A DNA stretch of 64,000 nucleotides from Siphonodentalium dalli (taxonomy: Eukaryota; Mollusca; Scaphopoda; Gadilida; Siphonodentaliidae), in NCBI GenBank assembly GCA_032622095.1, contig CP136061.1, forward strand, positions 42,663,797 through 42,727,796, given 5' to 3'. Made by a program: the position numbers and the translations under genes. The notes under the pieces were generated by a model that did not search any database, was not told the origin of the DNA, and saw only the letters and a program-made list of their open reading frames with translations. Of this stretch, positions 55,280 to 64,000 are shown piece by piece; positions within the stretch are counted from its first letter, which is position 1, and each line of letters opens with the position of its first letter.

Positions 55280-55551
55280 TGGCCATAATTGTGTGCACGT
55301 TTAGTTCTCAAAATGTTTGGCGTCTGGAGTCTGTGGCCGAAACTGATACGAAGTATATCATAGGGCCCAATTTGGTGAAATTTCGGTCTGTCCTCATGTC
55401 TCGAACTGGAATGGTAACTTCCGAATGAATCTCGAAAGCTGCACGTGTGCCATTGTGCCAAACAGTCATTTTTGTGAATTTCCAGCTCAGTATTGGTTAG
55501 AATTTTGAGATCAAACATTTTGACAACTATACTTGCAACAGAAAATGGCCA

Positions 55552-55625
55552 TCCCATATGTGGTCTAGTGGTTAGGATTCCTGGCTTTCACCCAGGCGGC
55601 CCGGGTTCGATTCCCGGCATGGGAA
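55552..55625 (+). tRNA. tRNA-Glu: tRNA-Glu(UUC), 74-nt form
   Basis: 74-nt type. Confidence 0.75.
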
Positions 55626-55920
55626 AGGTGAATATATTTTGTCAAAACTTTTTGTTTGTTTTGCAGTAGAATTTTGCAACCAAAATCGAAGGAGGTGGCA
55701 CATGTTCTATTCCCGACAAGGTAATCAAGGCAGTCCCATATACAGCACACGCGAGATGCAAGTATATATTTCTCAAGATGTTTGAATTCTACATGACAAT
55801 TTTCGGGAAGTCCGCTGTGGCGTGGTGTCGGGAATTTGAATGCAATTCGGCGTGCTGCTCTGATTGTTGTGGAGAAATATTCTCGCAAAACTGAAATAAG
55901 TTCTGATAAAAAATTCACCT

Positions 55921-55992
55921 TTCCCATGCCGGGAATCGAACCCGGGCCGCCTGGGTGAAAGCCAGGAATCCTAACCACTAGACCACATGGGA
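55921..55992 (-). tRNA. tRNA-Glu: tRNA-Glu(UUC)
   Basis: Consensus 72-nt copy. Confidence 0.95.
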
Positions 55993-56264
55993 TGGCCATA
56001 ATTGTGTGCACGTTTAGTTCTCAAAATGTTTGGCGTCTGGAGTCTGTGGCCGAAACTGATACTAAGTATATCATAGGGCCCAATTTGGTGAAATTTCGGT
56101 CTGTCCTCATGTCTCGAACTGGAATGGTAACTTCCGAATGAATCTCGAAAGCTGCACGTGTGCCATTGTGCCAAACAGTCATTTTTGTGAATTTCCAGCT
56201 CAGTATTGGTTAGAATTTTGAGATCAAACATTTTGACAAATATACTTGCAACAGAAAATGGCCA

Positions 56265-56338
56265 TCCCATATGTGGTCTAGTGGTTAGGATTCCTGGCTT
56301 TCACCCAGGCGGCCCGGGTTCGATTCCCGGCATGGGAA
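56265..56338 (+). tRNA. tRNA-Glu: tRNA-Glu(UUC), 74-nt form
   Basis: 74-nt type. Confidence 0.75.
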
Positions 56339-56633
56339 AGGTGAATATATTTTGTCAAAACTTTTTGTTTGTTTTGCAGTAGAATTTTGCAACCAAAATC
56401 GAAGGAGGTGGCACATGTTCTATTCCCGACAAGGTAATCAAGGCAGTCCCATATACAGCACACTCGAGATGCAAGTATATATTTCTCAAGATGTTTGAAT
56501 TCTGCATGACAATTTTCGGGAACTCCGCTGTGGCGTGGTGTCGGGAATTTGAATGCAATTCGGCGTGCTGCTCTGATTGTTGTGGAGAAATATTCTCGCA
56601 AAACTGAAATAAGTTCTGATAAAAAATTCACCT

Positions 56634-56705
56634 TTCCCATGCCGGGAATCGAACCCGGGCCGCCTGGGTGAAAGCCAGGAATCCTAACCACTAGACCACA
56701 TGGGA
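56634..56705 (-). tRNA. tRNA-Glu: tRNA-Glu(UUC)
   Basis: Consensus 72-nt copy. Confidence 0.95.
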
Positions 56706-56977
56706 TGGCCATAATTGTGTGCACGTTTAGTTCTCAAAATGTTTGGCGTCTGGAGTCTGTGGCCGAAACTGATACGAAGTATATCATAGGGCCCAATTTG
56801 GTGAAATTTCGGTCTGTCCTCATGTATCGAACTGGAATGGTAACTTCCGAATGAATCTCGAAAGCTGCACGTGTGCCATTGTGCCAAACAGTCATTTTTG
56901 TGAATTTCCAGCTCAGTATTGGTTAGAATTTTGAGATCAAACATTTTGACAACTATACTTGCAACAGAAAATGGCCA

Positions 56978-57051
56978 TCCCATATGTGGTCTAGTGGTTA
57001 GGATTCCTGGCTTTCACCCAGGCGGCCCGGGTTCGAATCCCGGCATGGGAA
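56978..57051 (+). tRNA. tRNA-Glu: tRNA-Glu(UUC), 74-nt form
   Basis: 74 nt with GAATCC T-loop. Confidence 0.75.
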
Positions 57052-57347
57052 AGGTGAATATATTTTGTCAAAACTTTTTGTTTGTTTTGCAGTAGAATTT
57101 TGCAACCAAAATCGAAGGAGGTGGCACATGTTCTATTCCCGACAAGGTAACCAAGGCAGTCCCATATACAGCACACGCGAGATGCAAGTATATATTTCTC
57201 AAGATGTTTGAATTCTACATGACAATTTTCGGGAAGTCCGCTGTGGCGTGGTGTCGGGAATTTGAATGCAATTCGGCGTGCTGCTCTGATTGTTGTGGAG
57301 AAATATTCTCGCAAAAACTGAAATAAGTTCTGATAAAAAATTCACCT

Positions 57348-57419
57348 TTCCCATGCCGGGAATCGAACCCGGGCCGCCTGGGTGAAAGCCAGGAATCCTA
57401 ACCACTAGACCACATGGGA
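57348..57419 (-). tRNA. tRNA-Glu: tRNA-Glu(UUC)
   Basis: Consensus 72-nt copy. 5' flank GGTCATCCC. Confidence 0.95.
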
Positions 57420-57691
57420 TGACCATAATTGTGTGCACGTTTAGTTCTCAAAATGTTTGGCGTCTGGAGTCTGTGGCCGAAACTGATACGAAGTATATCA
57501 TAGGGCCCAATTTGGTGAAATTTCGGTCTGTCCTCATGTCTCGAACTGGAATGGTAACTTCCGAATGAATCTCGAAAGCTGCACGTGTGCCATTGTGCCA
57601 AACAGTCATTTTTGTGAATTTCCAGCTCAGTATTGGTTAGAATTTTGAGATCAAACATTTTGACAACTATACTTGCAACAGAAAATGGCCA

Positions 57692-57765
57692 TCCCATATG
57701 TGGTCTAGTGGTTAGGATTCCTGGCTTTCACCCACGCGGCCCGGGTTCGATTCCCGGCATGGGAA
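57692..57765 (+). tRNA. tRNA-Glu: tRNA-Glu(UUC), 74-nt form, anticodon-stem variant
   Basis: CCAGG to CCACG breaks one anticodon-stem pair. Confidence 0.55.
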
Positions 57766-58057
57766 AGGTGAATATATTTTGTCAAAACTTTTTGTTTGTT
57801 TTGCAGTAGAATTTTGCAACCAAAATCGAAGGAGGTGGCACATGTTCTATTCCCGACAAGGTAATCAAGGCAGTCCCATATACAGCACACGCGAGATGCA
57901 AGTATATATTTCTCAAGATGTTTGAATTCTACATGACAATTTTCGGGAACTCCGCTGTGGCGTGGTGTCGGGAATTTGAATGCAATTCGGCGTGCTCTGA
58001 TTGTTGTGGAGAAATATTCTCGCAAAACTGAAATAAGTTCTGATAAATAATTCACCT

Positions 58058-58129
58058 TTCCCATGCCGGGAATCGAACCCGGGCCGCCTGGGTGAAAGCC
58101 AGGAATCCTAACCACTCGACCACATGGGA
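58058..58129 (-). tRNA. tRNA-Glu: tRNA-Glu(UUC), D-stem variant
   Basis: T13 to G with broken T6. Confidence 0.65.
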
Positions 58130-58401
58130 TGGCCATAATTGTGTGCACGTTTAGTTCTCAAAATGTTTGGCGTCTGGAGTCTGTGGCCGAAACTGATACG
58201 AAGTATATCATAGGGCCCAATTTGGTGAAATTTCGGTCTGTCCTCATGTCTCGAACTGGAATGGTAACTTCCGAATGAATCTCGAAAGCTGCACGTGTGC
58301 CATTGTGCCAAACAGTCATTTTTGTGAATTTCCAGCTCAGTATTGGTTAGAATTTTGAGATCAAACATTTTGACAACTATACTTGCAACAGAAAATGGCC
58401 A

Positions 58402-58473
58402 TCCCATGTGGTCTAGTGGTTAGGATTCCTGGCTTTCACCCAGGCGGCCCGGGTTCGATTCCCGGCATGGGAA
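58402..58473 (+). tRNA. tRNA-Glu: tRNA-Glu(UUC), 72-nt plus form
   Basis: Identical to the minus-strand consensus, including GATTCC. Confidence 0.95.
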
Positions 58474-58768
58474 AGGTGAATATATTTTGTCAAAACTTTT
58501 TGTTTGTTTTGTAGTAGAATTTTGCAACCAAAATCGAAGGAGGTGGCACATGTTCTATTCCCGACAAGGTAACCAAGGCAGTCCCATATACAGCACACGC
58601 GAGATGCAAGTATATATTTCTCAAGATGTTTGAATTCTACATGACAATTTTCGGGAAGTCCGCTGTGGCGTGGTGTCGGGAATTTGAATGCAATTCGGCG
58701 TGCTGCTCTGATTGTTGTGGAGAAATATTCTCGCAAAACTGAAATAAGTTCTGATAAAAAATTCACCT

Positions 58769-58840
58769 TTCCCATGCCGGGAATCGAACCCGGGCCGCCT
58801 GGGTGAAAGCCAGGAATCCTAACCACTAGACCACATGGGA
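58769..58840 (-). tRNA. tRNA-Glu: tRNA-Glu(UUC)
   Basis: Consensus 72-nt copy. Confidence 0.95.
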
Positions 58841-59112
58841 TGGCCATAATTGTGTGCACGTTTAGTTCTCAAAATGTTTGGCGTCTGGAGTCTGTGGCCG
58901 AAACTGATACGACGTATATCATAGGGCCCAATTTGGTGAAATTTCGGTCTGTCCTCATGTCTCGAACTGGAATGGTAACTTCCGAATGAATCTCGAAAGC
59001 TGCACGTGTGCCATTGTGCCAAACAGTCATTTTTGTGAATTTCCAGCTCAGTATTGGTTAGAATTTTGAGATCAAACATTTTGACAACTATACTTGCAAC
59101 AGAAAATGGCCA

Positions 59113-59186
59113 TCCCATATGTGGTCTAGTGGTTAGGATTCCTGGCTTTCACCCACGCGGCCCGGGTTCGATTCCCGGCATGGGAA
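59113..59186 (+). tRNA. tRNA-Glu: tRNA-Glu(UUC), 74-nt form, anticodon-stem variant
   Basis: CCAGG to CCACG, as at 57692. Confidence 0.55.
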
Positions 59187-59481
59187 AGGTGAATATATTT
59201 TGTCAAAACTTTTTGTTTGTTTTGCAGTAGAATTTTGCAACCAAAATCGAAGGAGGTGGCACATGTTCTATTCCCGACAAGGTAATCAAGGCAGTCCCAT
59301 ATACAGCACACGCGAGATGCAAGTATATATTTCTCAAGATGTTTGAATTCTACATGACAATTTTCGGGAACTCCGCTGTGGCGTGGTGTCGGGAATTTGA
59401 ATGCAATTCGGCGTGCTGCTCTGATTGTTGTGGAGAAATATTCTCGCAAAACTGAAATAAGTTCTGATAAATAATTCACCT

Positions 59482-59553
59482 TTCCCATGCCGGGAATCGA
59501 ACCCGGGCCGCCTGGGTGAAAGCCAGGAATCCTAACCACTCGACCACATGGGA
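59482..59553 (-). tRNA. tRNA-Glu: tRNA-Glu(UUC), D-stem variant
   Basis: T13 to G with broken T6. Confidence 0.65.
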
Positions 59554-59825
59554 TGGCCATAATTGTGTGCACGTTTAGTTCTCAAAATGTTTGGCGTCTG
59601 GAGTCTGTGGCCGAAACTGATACGAAGTATATCATAGGGCCCAATTTGGTGAAATTTCGCTCTGTCCTCATGTCTCGAACTGGAATGGTAACTTCCGAAT
59701 GAATCTCGAAAGCTGCACGTGTGCCATTGTGCCAAACAGTCATTTTTGTGAATTTCCAGCTCAGTATTGGTTAGAATTTTGAGATCAAACATTTTGACAA
59801 CTATACTTGCAACAGAAAATGGCCA

Positions 59826-59897
59826 TCCCATGTGGTCTAGTGGTTAGGATTCCTGGCTTTCACCCAGGCGGCCCGGGTTCGATTCCCGGCATGGGAA
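59826..59897 (+). tRNA. tRNA-Glu: tRNA-Glu(UUC), 72-nt plus form
   Basis: Identical to the minus-strand consensus. Confidence 0.95.
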
Positions 59898-60192
59898 AGG
59901 TGAATATATTTTGTCAAAACTTTTTGTTTGTTTTGTAGTAGAATTTTGCAACCAAAATCGAAGGAGGTGGCACATGTTCTATTCCCGACTTGGTAACCAA
60001 GGCAGTCCCATATACAGCACACGCGAGATGCAAGTATATATTTCTCAAGATGTTTGAATTCTACATGACAATTTTCGGGAAGTCCGCTGTGGCGTGGTGT
60101 CGGGAATTTGAATGCAATTCGGCGTGCTGCTCTGATTGTTGTGGAGAAATATTCTCGCAAAACTGAAATAAGTTCTGATAAAAAATTCACCT

Positions 60193-60264
60193 TTCCCATG
60201 CCGGGAATCGAACCCGGGCCGCCTGGGTGAAAGCCAGGAATCCTAACCACTAGACCACATGGGA
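60193..60264 (-). tRNA. tRNA-Glu: tRNA-Glu(UUC)
   Basis: Consensus 72-nt copy. Confidence 0.95.
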
Positions 60265-60536
60265 TGGCCATAATTGTGTGCACGTTTAGTTCTCAAAATG
60301 TTTGGCGTCTGGAGTCTGTGGCCGAAACTGATACGACGTATATCATAGGGCCCAATTTGGTGAAATTTCGGTCTGTCCTCATGTCTCGAACTGGAATGGT
60401 AACTTCCGAATGAATCTCGAAAGCTGCACGTATGCCATTGTGCCAAACAGTCATTTTTGTGAATTTCCAGCTCAGTATTGGTTAGAATTTTGAGATCAAA
60501 CATTTTGACAACTATACTTGCAACAGAAAATGGCCA

Positions 60537-60610
60537 TCCCATATGTGGTCTAGTGGTTAGGATTCCTGGCTTTCACCCAGGCGGCCCGGGTTCGATTCCC
60601 GGCATGGGAA
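60537..60610 (+). tRNA. tRNA-Glu: tRNA-Glu(UUC), 74-nt form
   Basis: 74-nt type. Confidence 0.75.
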
Positions 60611-60898
60611 AGGTGAATATATTTTGTCAAAACTTTTTGTTTGTTTTGTAGTAGAATTTTGCAACCAAAATCGAAGGAGGTGGCACATGTTCTATTCCCG
60701 ACAAGGTAACCATGGCAGTCCCATATACAGCACACGCGAGATGCAAGTATATATTTCTCAAGATGTTTGAATTCTACATGACAATTTTCGGGAAGTCCGC
60801 TGTGGCGTGGTGTCGGGAGAATGCAATTCGGCGTGCTCTGATTGTTTTGGAGAAATATTCTCGCAAAACTGAAATAAGTTCTGATAAAAAATTCACCT

Positions 60899-60970
60899 TT
60901 CCAATGCTGGGAATCGAACCCGGGCCGCCTGGGTGAAAGCCAGGAATCCTAACCACTAGACCACATGGGA
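60899..60970 (-). tRNA. tRNA-Glu: tRNA-Glu(UUC), degenerate edge copy
   Basis: Mismatches in the acceptor (CATTGGA) and T stem (G64 to A). Confidence 0.5.
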
Positions 60971-61242
60971 TGGCCATAATTGTGTGCACGTTTAGTTCTC
61001 AAAATGTTTGGCGTCTGGAGTCTGTGACCGAAACTGTTATGAAATATATCATAGGGCCCAATTTGGTGAAATTTCGGTCTGTCCTCATGTCTCGAACTGG
61101 AATGGTAACTTCCGAATGAATCTCGAAAGCTACACGTGTGCCATTGTGCCAAACAGTCATTTTTGTGAATTTCCAGCTCAGTATTGGTAAGAATTTTGAG
61201 ATCAAACATTTTGACAACTATACTTGCAACAGAAAATGCCCA

Positions 61243-61314
61243 TCCCATGTTGTCAAGTGGTTAGGATTCCTGACTTTCACCCAGGCGGCCCGGGTTCGAT
61301 TCCCGGCATGGGAA
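61243..61314 (+). tRNA. tRNA-Glu: tRNA-Glu(UUC), degenerate edge copy
   Basis: 72 nt, but with D-stem changes (TTGTCAAGTGG) and an anticodon-stem change (CCTGA). Confidence 0.5.
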
Positions 61315-61607
61315 AGGTGAATATATTTTATCAAAACTTTTTGTTTGTTTTGTAGTAGAATTTTGCTACCAAAATCGAAGGAGGTGGCACATGTTCTATT
61401 CCCGACAAGGTAATCAAGGCAGTACCATATACAGCACACGCGAGATGCAAGTATATATTTCTCAAGATGTTTGAATTCTACATGACAATTTTCGGGCAGT
61501 CCGCTGTGGCGTGGTGTCGGGAATTTGAATGCAATTCGGCGTGCTCTGATTGTTTTGGAGAAATATTCTCGCAAAACTGAAATAAGTTCTGATAAAATAA
61601 TTCACCT

Positions 61608-61679
61608 TTCCCATGCCGGGAATCAAACCCGGGCCGCCTGGGTGAAAGCCAGGAATCCTAACCACTAGACCACATGGGA
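61608..61679 (-). tRNA. tRNA-Glu: tRNA-Glu(UUC), box B variant
   Basis: C56 to T (TTTGATT) removes a near-invariant T-loop base and damages box B. T run interrupted. Confidence 0.55.
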
Positions 61680-61951
61680 TGGCCATAATTGTGTGCACGT
61701 TTTGTTCTCAAAATGTTTGGCGTCTGGAGTCTGTGACCGAAACTGTTATGAAATATATCATAGGGCCCAATTTGGTGAAATTTCGGTCTGTCCTCATGTC
61801 TCGAACTGGAATGGTAACTTCCGAATGAATCTCGAAAGCTGCACGTGTGCCATTGTGCCAAACAGTCATTTTTGTGAATTTCCAGCTCAGTATTGGTTAG
61901 AATTTTGAGATCAAACATTTTGACAACTATACTTGCAACAGAAAATGGCCA

Positions 61952-61984
61952 TCCCATGTGGTCTAGTGGTTAGGATTCCTGGCT
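61952..61984 (+). pseudogene. truncated tRNA-Glu cut just before the anticodon
   Basis: A 72-nt-type plus copy whose sequence stops after CCTGGCT, that is after U33. The LINE starts at 61985. Confidence 0.9.
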
Positions 61985-61998
61985 AACAGCATGTTTGG

Positions 61999-62007
61999 AC
62001 TTCCGGT
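61999..62007 (+). promoter_or_regulatory. ETS-like site ACTTCCGGT at LINE 5' end
   Basis: Perfect inverse of ACCGGAAGT, 15 bp from the element's first base. A matching site is present in the left LINE. A role in the internal promoter is inferred. Confidence 0.35.
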
Positions 62008-62119
62008 TTAATGGAGGGTGGCTGATGTCTTACGTTTTTGAAACGTTGCTAATCGGTTATAATCCAGAGGTTAAACTGATAAATAATTGTCAATATTAAG
62101 GTATTAAGATCTGCAAGAT

Positions 62120-63632
62120 GTGATAGAAACTGACAGGAAAATAATTGCAGGTTTGTCCACAAAATCTTCAGATTCTGCTGACAGAGAACTGTCACTCTCG
62201 AAAATGGGTGAGGAGGCTCACAGTGGGCCTCCTAAAAAAGAACATACTGTGAGGTTACGTGTAGGTAACAATACTACAGTGAAGGCAATAGATGTAATTG
62301 AGGCTGCTGGTAGTTTTTGTGGAACAGATGCAGTCCTTGCATGTGTTCCGATGGGAAGCGACATGTTTGAGGTAACTGTTTGCGATACAGCAGCAACTGA
62401 TATTTTAAGTGATGGGATTGAAGTACATGGGCAGAAGATTGGAGGATCCAGAGTATTTATTAGGCAGTTGGTAGTGTCCATTCTACACTTGCCTGCTTAC
62501 ATTAGTGATGAAGTTATTGAACATAAACTGAGTGATTTCAATGTGAAGATTATTTCACCAATAAAGCGACGATTCTACCCTAAAACCAATGTTGATGGAA
62601 CGAGGTTCGTGAGAGTGGAGTTTCCCCCAGAATTGAAAGCACTCCCTTATTCAATGAAATTTGAGACCGCTGATGGATTCAGATACTTTTGTGTCATGCA
62701 TAACAATCAAGTTAAAGTATGTTCGGAGTGCGGATTGGATGATCACATTTATGTTAATTGTCCCCAGACGCGGTGTCGTCGGTGTTCGGAATTGGGACAT
62801 ATAGCGAGGCGGTGTACAAAATCGCGCTGTTTCACTTGTGCGCAAATAAAATGCATTTGCGAAGAGTAGGAAAAAAGAAGACAAGCCAGGAAGAATGAAC
62901 AAAAAGCGGCTATGAATATGGATGAGGGTATGATGGCCACTGAAGAAGCTGATATCCAACCAAGAGATAGAAGAGAGGATTGGGCCAAGTCAACAACAGA
63001 ACCCTGGACAGAAGACACTCAAAAACCAGTCGAAGAAGTGCAGGAGACTGGCCCAAAAGAAAACTGGGACAAAGAAGATGACGCGGAGAAGCTGACAACA
63101 CCTGAGGTCATAAAAGAAAATTCAATCGAGTCAGAGGAAATACCAAAGATGTGTTCAGAACCGGATGTTACGGAGAAGTTGGATGGAATTGCTCAAAAAG
63201 CTGTTCCGGAAGAGCCAAAGAATGATTCGGTTGAATATTGTTCGGAGAAGAAAGCGTCATCTGAAGTTGAAAAGGAAAATTCAATCGAGTTGGAGAAAAC
63301 GACGGAAGTTGCAGATTCAGTTGTGCTAGAGAATGTTTCCTAGGAGTCTGTTATGGAAAATATATCTTATTCGCCTCTTGAAAGTTCTCAGTCTGGAGGT
63401 GAAGAAGATTTCGATGATAAATATGTACACCGGTAACGGTAGTTATTCGGAGTCTGAATCTGAAATGGAGGGCGTAACGGATTCCGCTTCAAAGGGTGGA
63501 AAGAGAAAACTAAAAAGGGATGATTCACCTGAAGAAACTGTACAAGATGTTAGCACAGATACATGCAAGAGACCAAAGGTAATATCTAAGGCAAAAGAGG
63601 ATATCGCAGATGAATTGATTGTTGGAATATAA
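62120..63632 (+). pseudogene. Tx1-like LINE ORF1 (two stops, one frameshift)
   Basis: The N-terminal block (HTVRLRVGNN, LACVPMG, SILHLPAYI, IKRRFYP, MKFETADG, NNQVKVC) aligns along its length with the left LINE ORF1. Knuckles CSECGLDDHIYVNC and CRRCSELGHIARRC are intact, followed by CFTCAQIKCIC. TAG at 62867-62869 interrupts the frame, which continues acidic to a second TAG (63341-63343). Homologous-looking Ser/Glu-rich sequence then continues in another frame to 63632. The ATG at 62120 is the first in frame; MGEEAHSG at about 62204 may be the true start. Confidence 0.75.
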
Positions 63633-63678
63633 TATATTAATTACGGCTTTTTTTCAGAACGTTTTCCTGGTAGTGGCC

Positions 63679-64000
63679 ATGGCAGGTCTGTGCTCCTTAA
63701 ATGTGAGAGGCTTAAGAAATATAAACAAAATTAAAGAGCTATTTAGCATATTTGAGGAGCGCAGACTTGGTGTGGTCGCTTTGCAGGAGACATTCTGGGA
63801 CAAGGATCACATCAGCAACTTTAAACATTTGTGGAAGGGCAAAATATTTTACTCTAATTATAGAGATAACTGTAGAGGAGTAGCCATTTTAGTCAATAAG
63901 GAGCTAAGCAACACATGTGAATTTAAATTACAAGATGAGCAGGGAAGATTGATAGGCATAAATTTAAAGGTAGAAAACATAGAATATTCAATCTTCTCTG
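63679..64000 (+). CDS. Tx1-like LINE ORF2, endonuclease N-terminus (partial)
   Basis: Starts ATG at 63679 and stays open to the window end (107 codons). Reads CSLNVRGLRNINKIKELF, VVALQETFWDKDHI and FKHLWKGKIFYSNY, corresponding to the left ORF2 endonuclease (NVNGLRSIEKIKN, ALQETHWDTDF, YKHLWPGEIVYNNY). It does not overlap ORF1 in a TAATG arrangement: 46 nt separate the last ORF1 stop from this ATG. Confidence 0.8.
   Translation, partial: MAGLCSLNVRGLRNINKIKELFSIFEERRLGVVALQETFWDKDHISNFKHLWKGKIFYSNYRDNCRGVAILVNKELSNTCEFKLQDEQGRLIGINLKVENIEYSIFS

Larger units (their letters stand above)
20717..61984. repeat. tRNA-Glu tandem array, block B
   Basis: About 58 units of 706-715 bp, mostly 710, 711 or 713. 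Each has a convergent and a divergent spacer and two inverted tRNA-Glu(UUC) genes. The inverted arms extend beyond the tRNA: ATGGCCA upstream and AGGTGAAT downstream are shared by both copies, making arms of about 87 bp. Minus consensus: 72 nt, box A TGGTCTAGTGG, box B GGTTCGATTCC, T6 run 7 nt downstream. Plus consensus: 74 nt with an extra AT (TCCCATATGTGG) and T4 then T5 downstream. Recurrent variants are named in the copy entries. No protein gene, other RNA gene or transposon was seen inside the block. The divergent spacer has a CACGTG E-box (for example 8455-8460 in block A). Confidence 0.97.
61985..64000 (+). mobile_element. Tx1-like LINE, 5' part, inserted in a tRNA-Glu gene
   Basis: Same family type as the left-edge LINE, opposite orientation. 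The 5' end (AACAGCATGTTTGG) abuts the tRNA. A 5' UTR, a broken ORF1 and the start of ORF2 follow, and the element leaves the window. The 3' junction and target duplication are not visible. Confidence 0.8.

Noticed and set aside
7868-61698. Dozens of 147/148-codon minus-strand frames beginning MHTIMAIPCGLVVRIPGFHPG
   Set aside because: They start in the divergent spacer, read antisense or sense through the tRNA-Glu genes and the convergent spacer, and exist only because the unit is repeated. The Pro/Gly-rich part is translated tRNA.
7561-61957. Dozens of 99-codon minus-strand frames beginning MGWPFSVASIVVKMF
   Set aside because: Translation of the divergent spacer and tRNA 5' ends. No codon bias, no start context, no family resemblance.
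7221-61984. CRISPR-like array
   Set aside because: Direct repeats are about 711 bp and contain tRNA genes. There are no short repeat-spacer units and the DNA is eukaryotic.
7221-61984. 5S rRNA or snRNA genes in the spacers
   Set aside because: No 5S internal control region or U-snRNA sequence was recognised in either spacer.

Overview
This is nuclear DNA from an animal, not a prokaryote. It holds several non-LTR retrotransposons, a hAT-type DNA transposon, a tRNA-like SINE and a very large block of pol III genes. The transposon mix (Tx1-like LINEs, a CR1-like LINE with a viral-type 2A motif, hAT) fits a marine invertebrate, perhaps a mollusc, but that is inference. No complete single-copy host gene is visible; one possible terminal exon lies at the left edge.

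The main content is a tandem array of 706-715 bp units (7221-10642 and 20717-61984). Each unit carries two tRNA-Glu(UUC) genes in opposite orientation: a plus copy, a 290-295 bp convergent spacer, a minus copy, and a 270-275 bp divergent spacer. I count 63 complete minus copies and 61 complete plus copies (124 genes), plus two broken plus copies. Minus copies are mostly a perfect 72-nt cloverleaf with box A, box B and a T6 terminator. Most plus copies (43 of 61) are 74 nt, with two extra bases in the acceptor/linker; 13 are 72 nt and five have small deletions. Variants recur at fixed multi-unit distances (3562, 2850 and about 1422 bp), so the array has higher-order repeats as in satellite DNA.

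Transposons interrupt and flank the array. One plus tRNA gene at the A/B boundary is split in three: an unclassified 709-bp element (10643-11351) sits in its D arm with a 12-bp target duplication, and a hAT element (11394-20716) sits in its T arm with an 8-bp duplication. Inside the hAT lies a decayed Jockey/I-group LINE (about 11842-19548). Inside that lies a CR1-like LINE (14148-18225) flanked by a 162-bp direct duplication. On the right, a Tx1-like LINE (61985 to the window end) interrupts a plus tRNA gene immediately 5' of its anticodon. On the left, a second Tx1-like LINE (about 1408-6805, minus strand) and a tRNA-like SINE (about 6880-7220) precede the array.

The many 99-, 133- and 147/148-codon open frames in the array are translations of tRNA genes and spacers, not protein genes.
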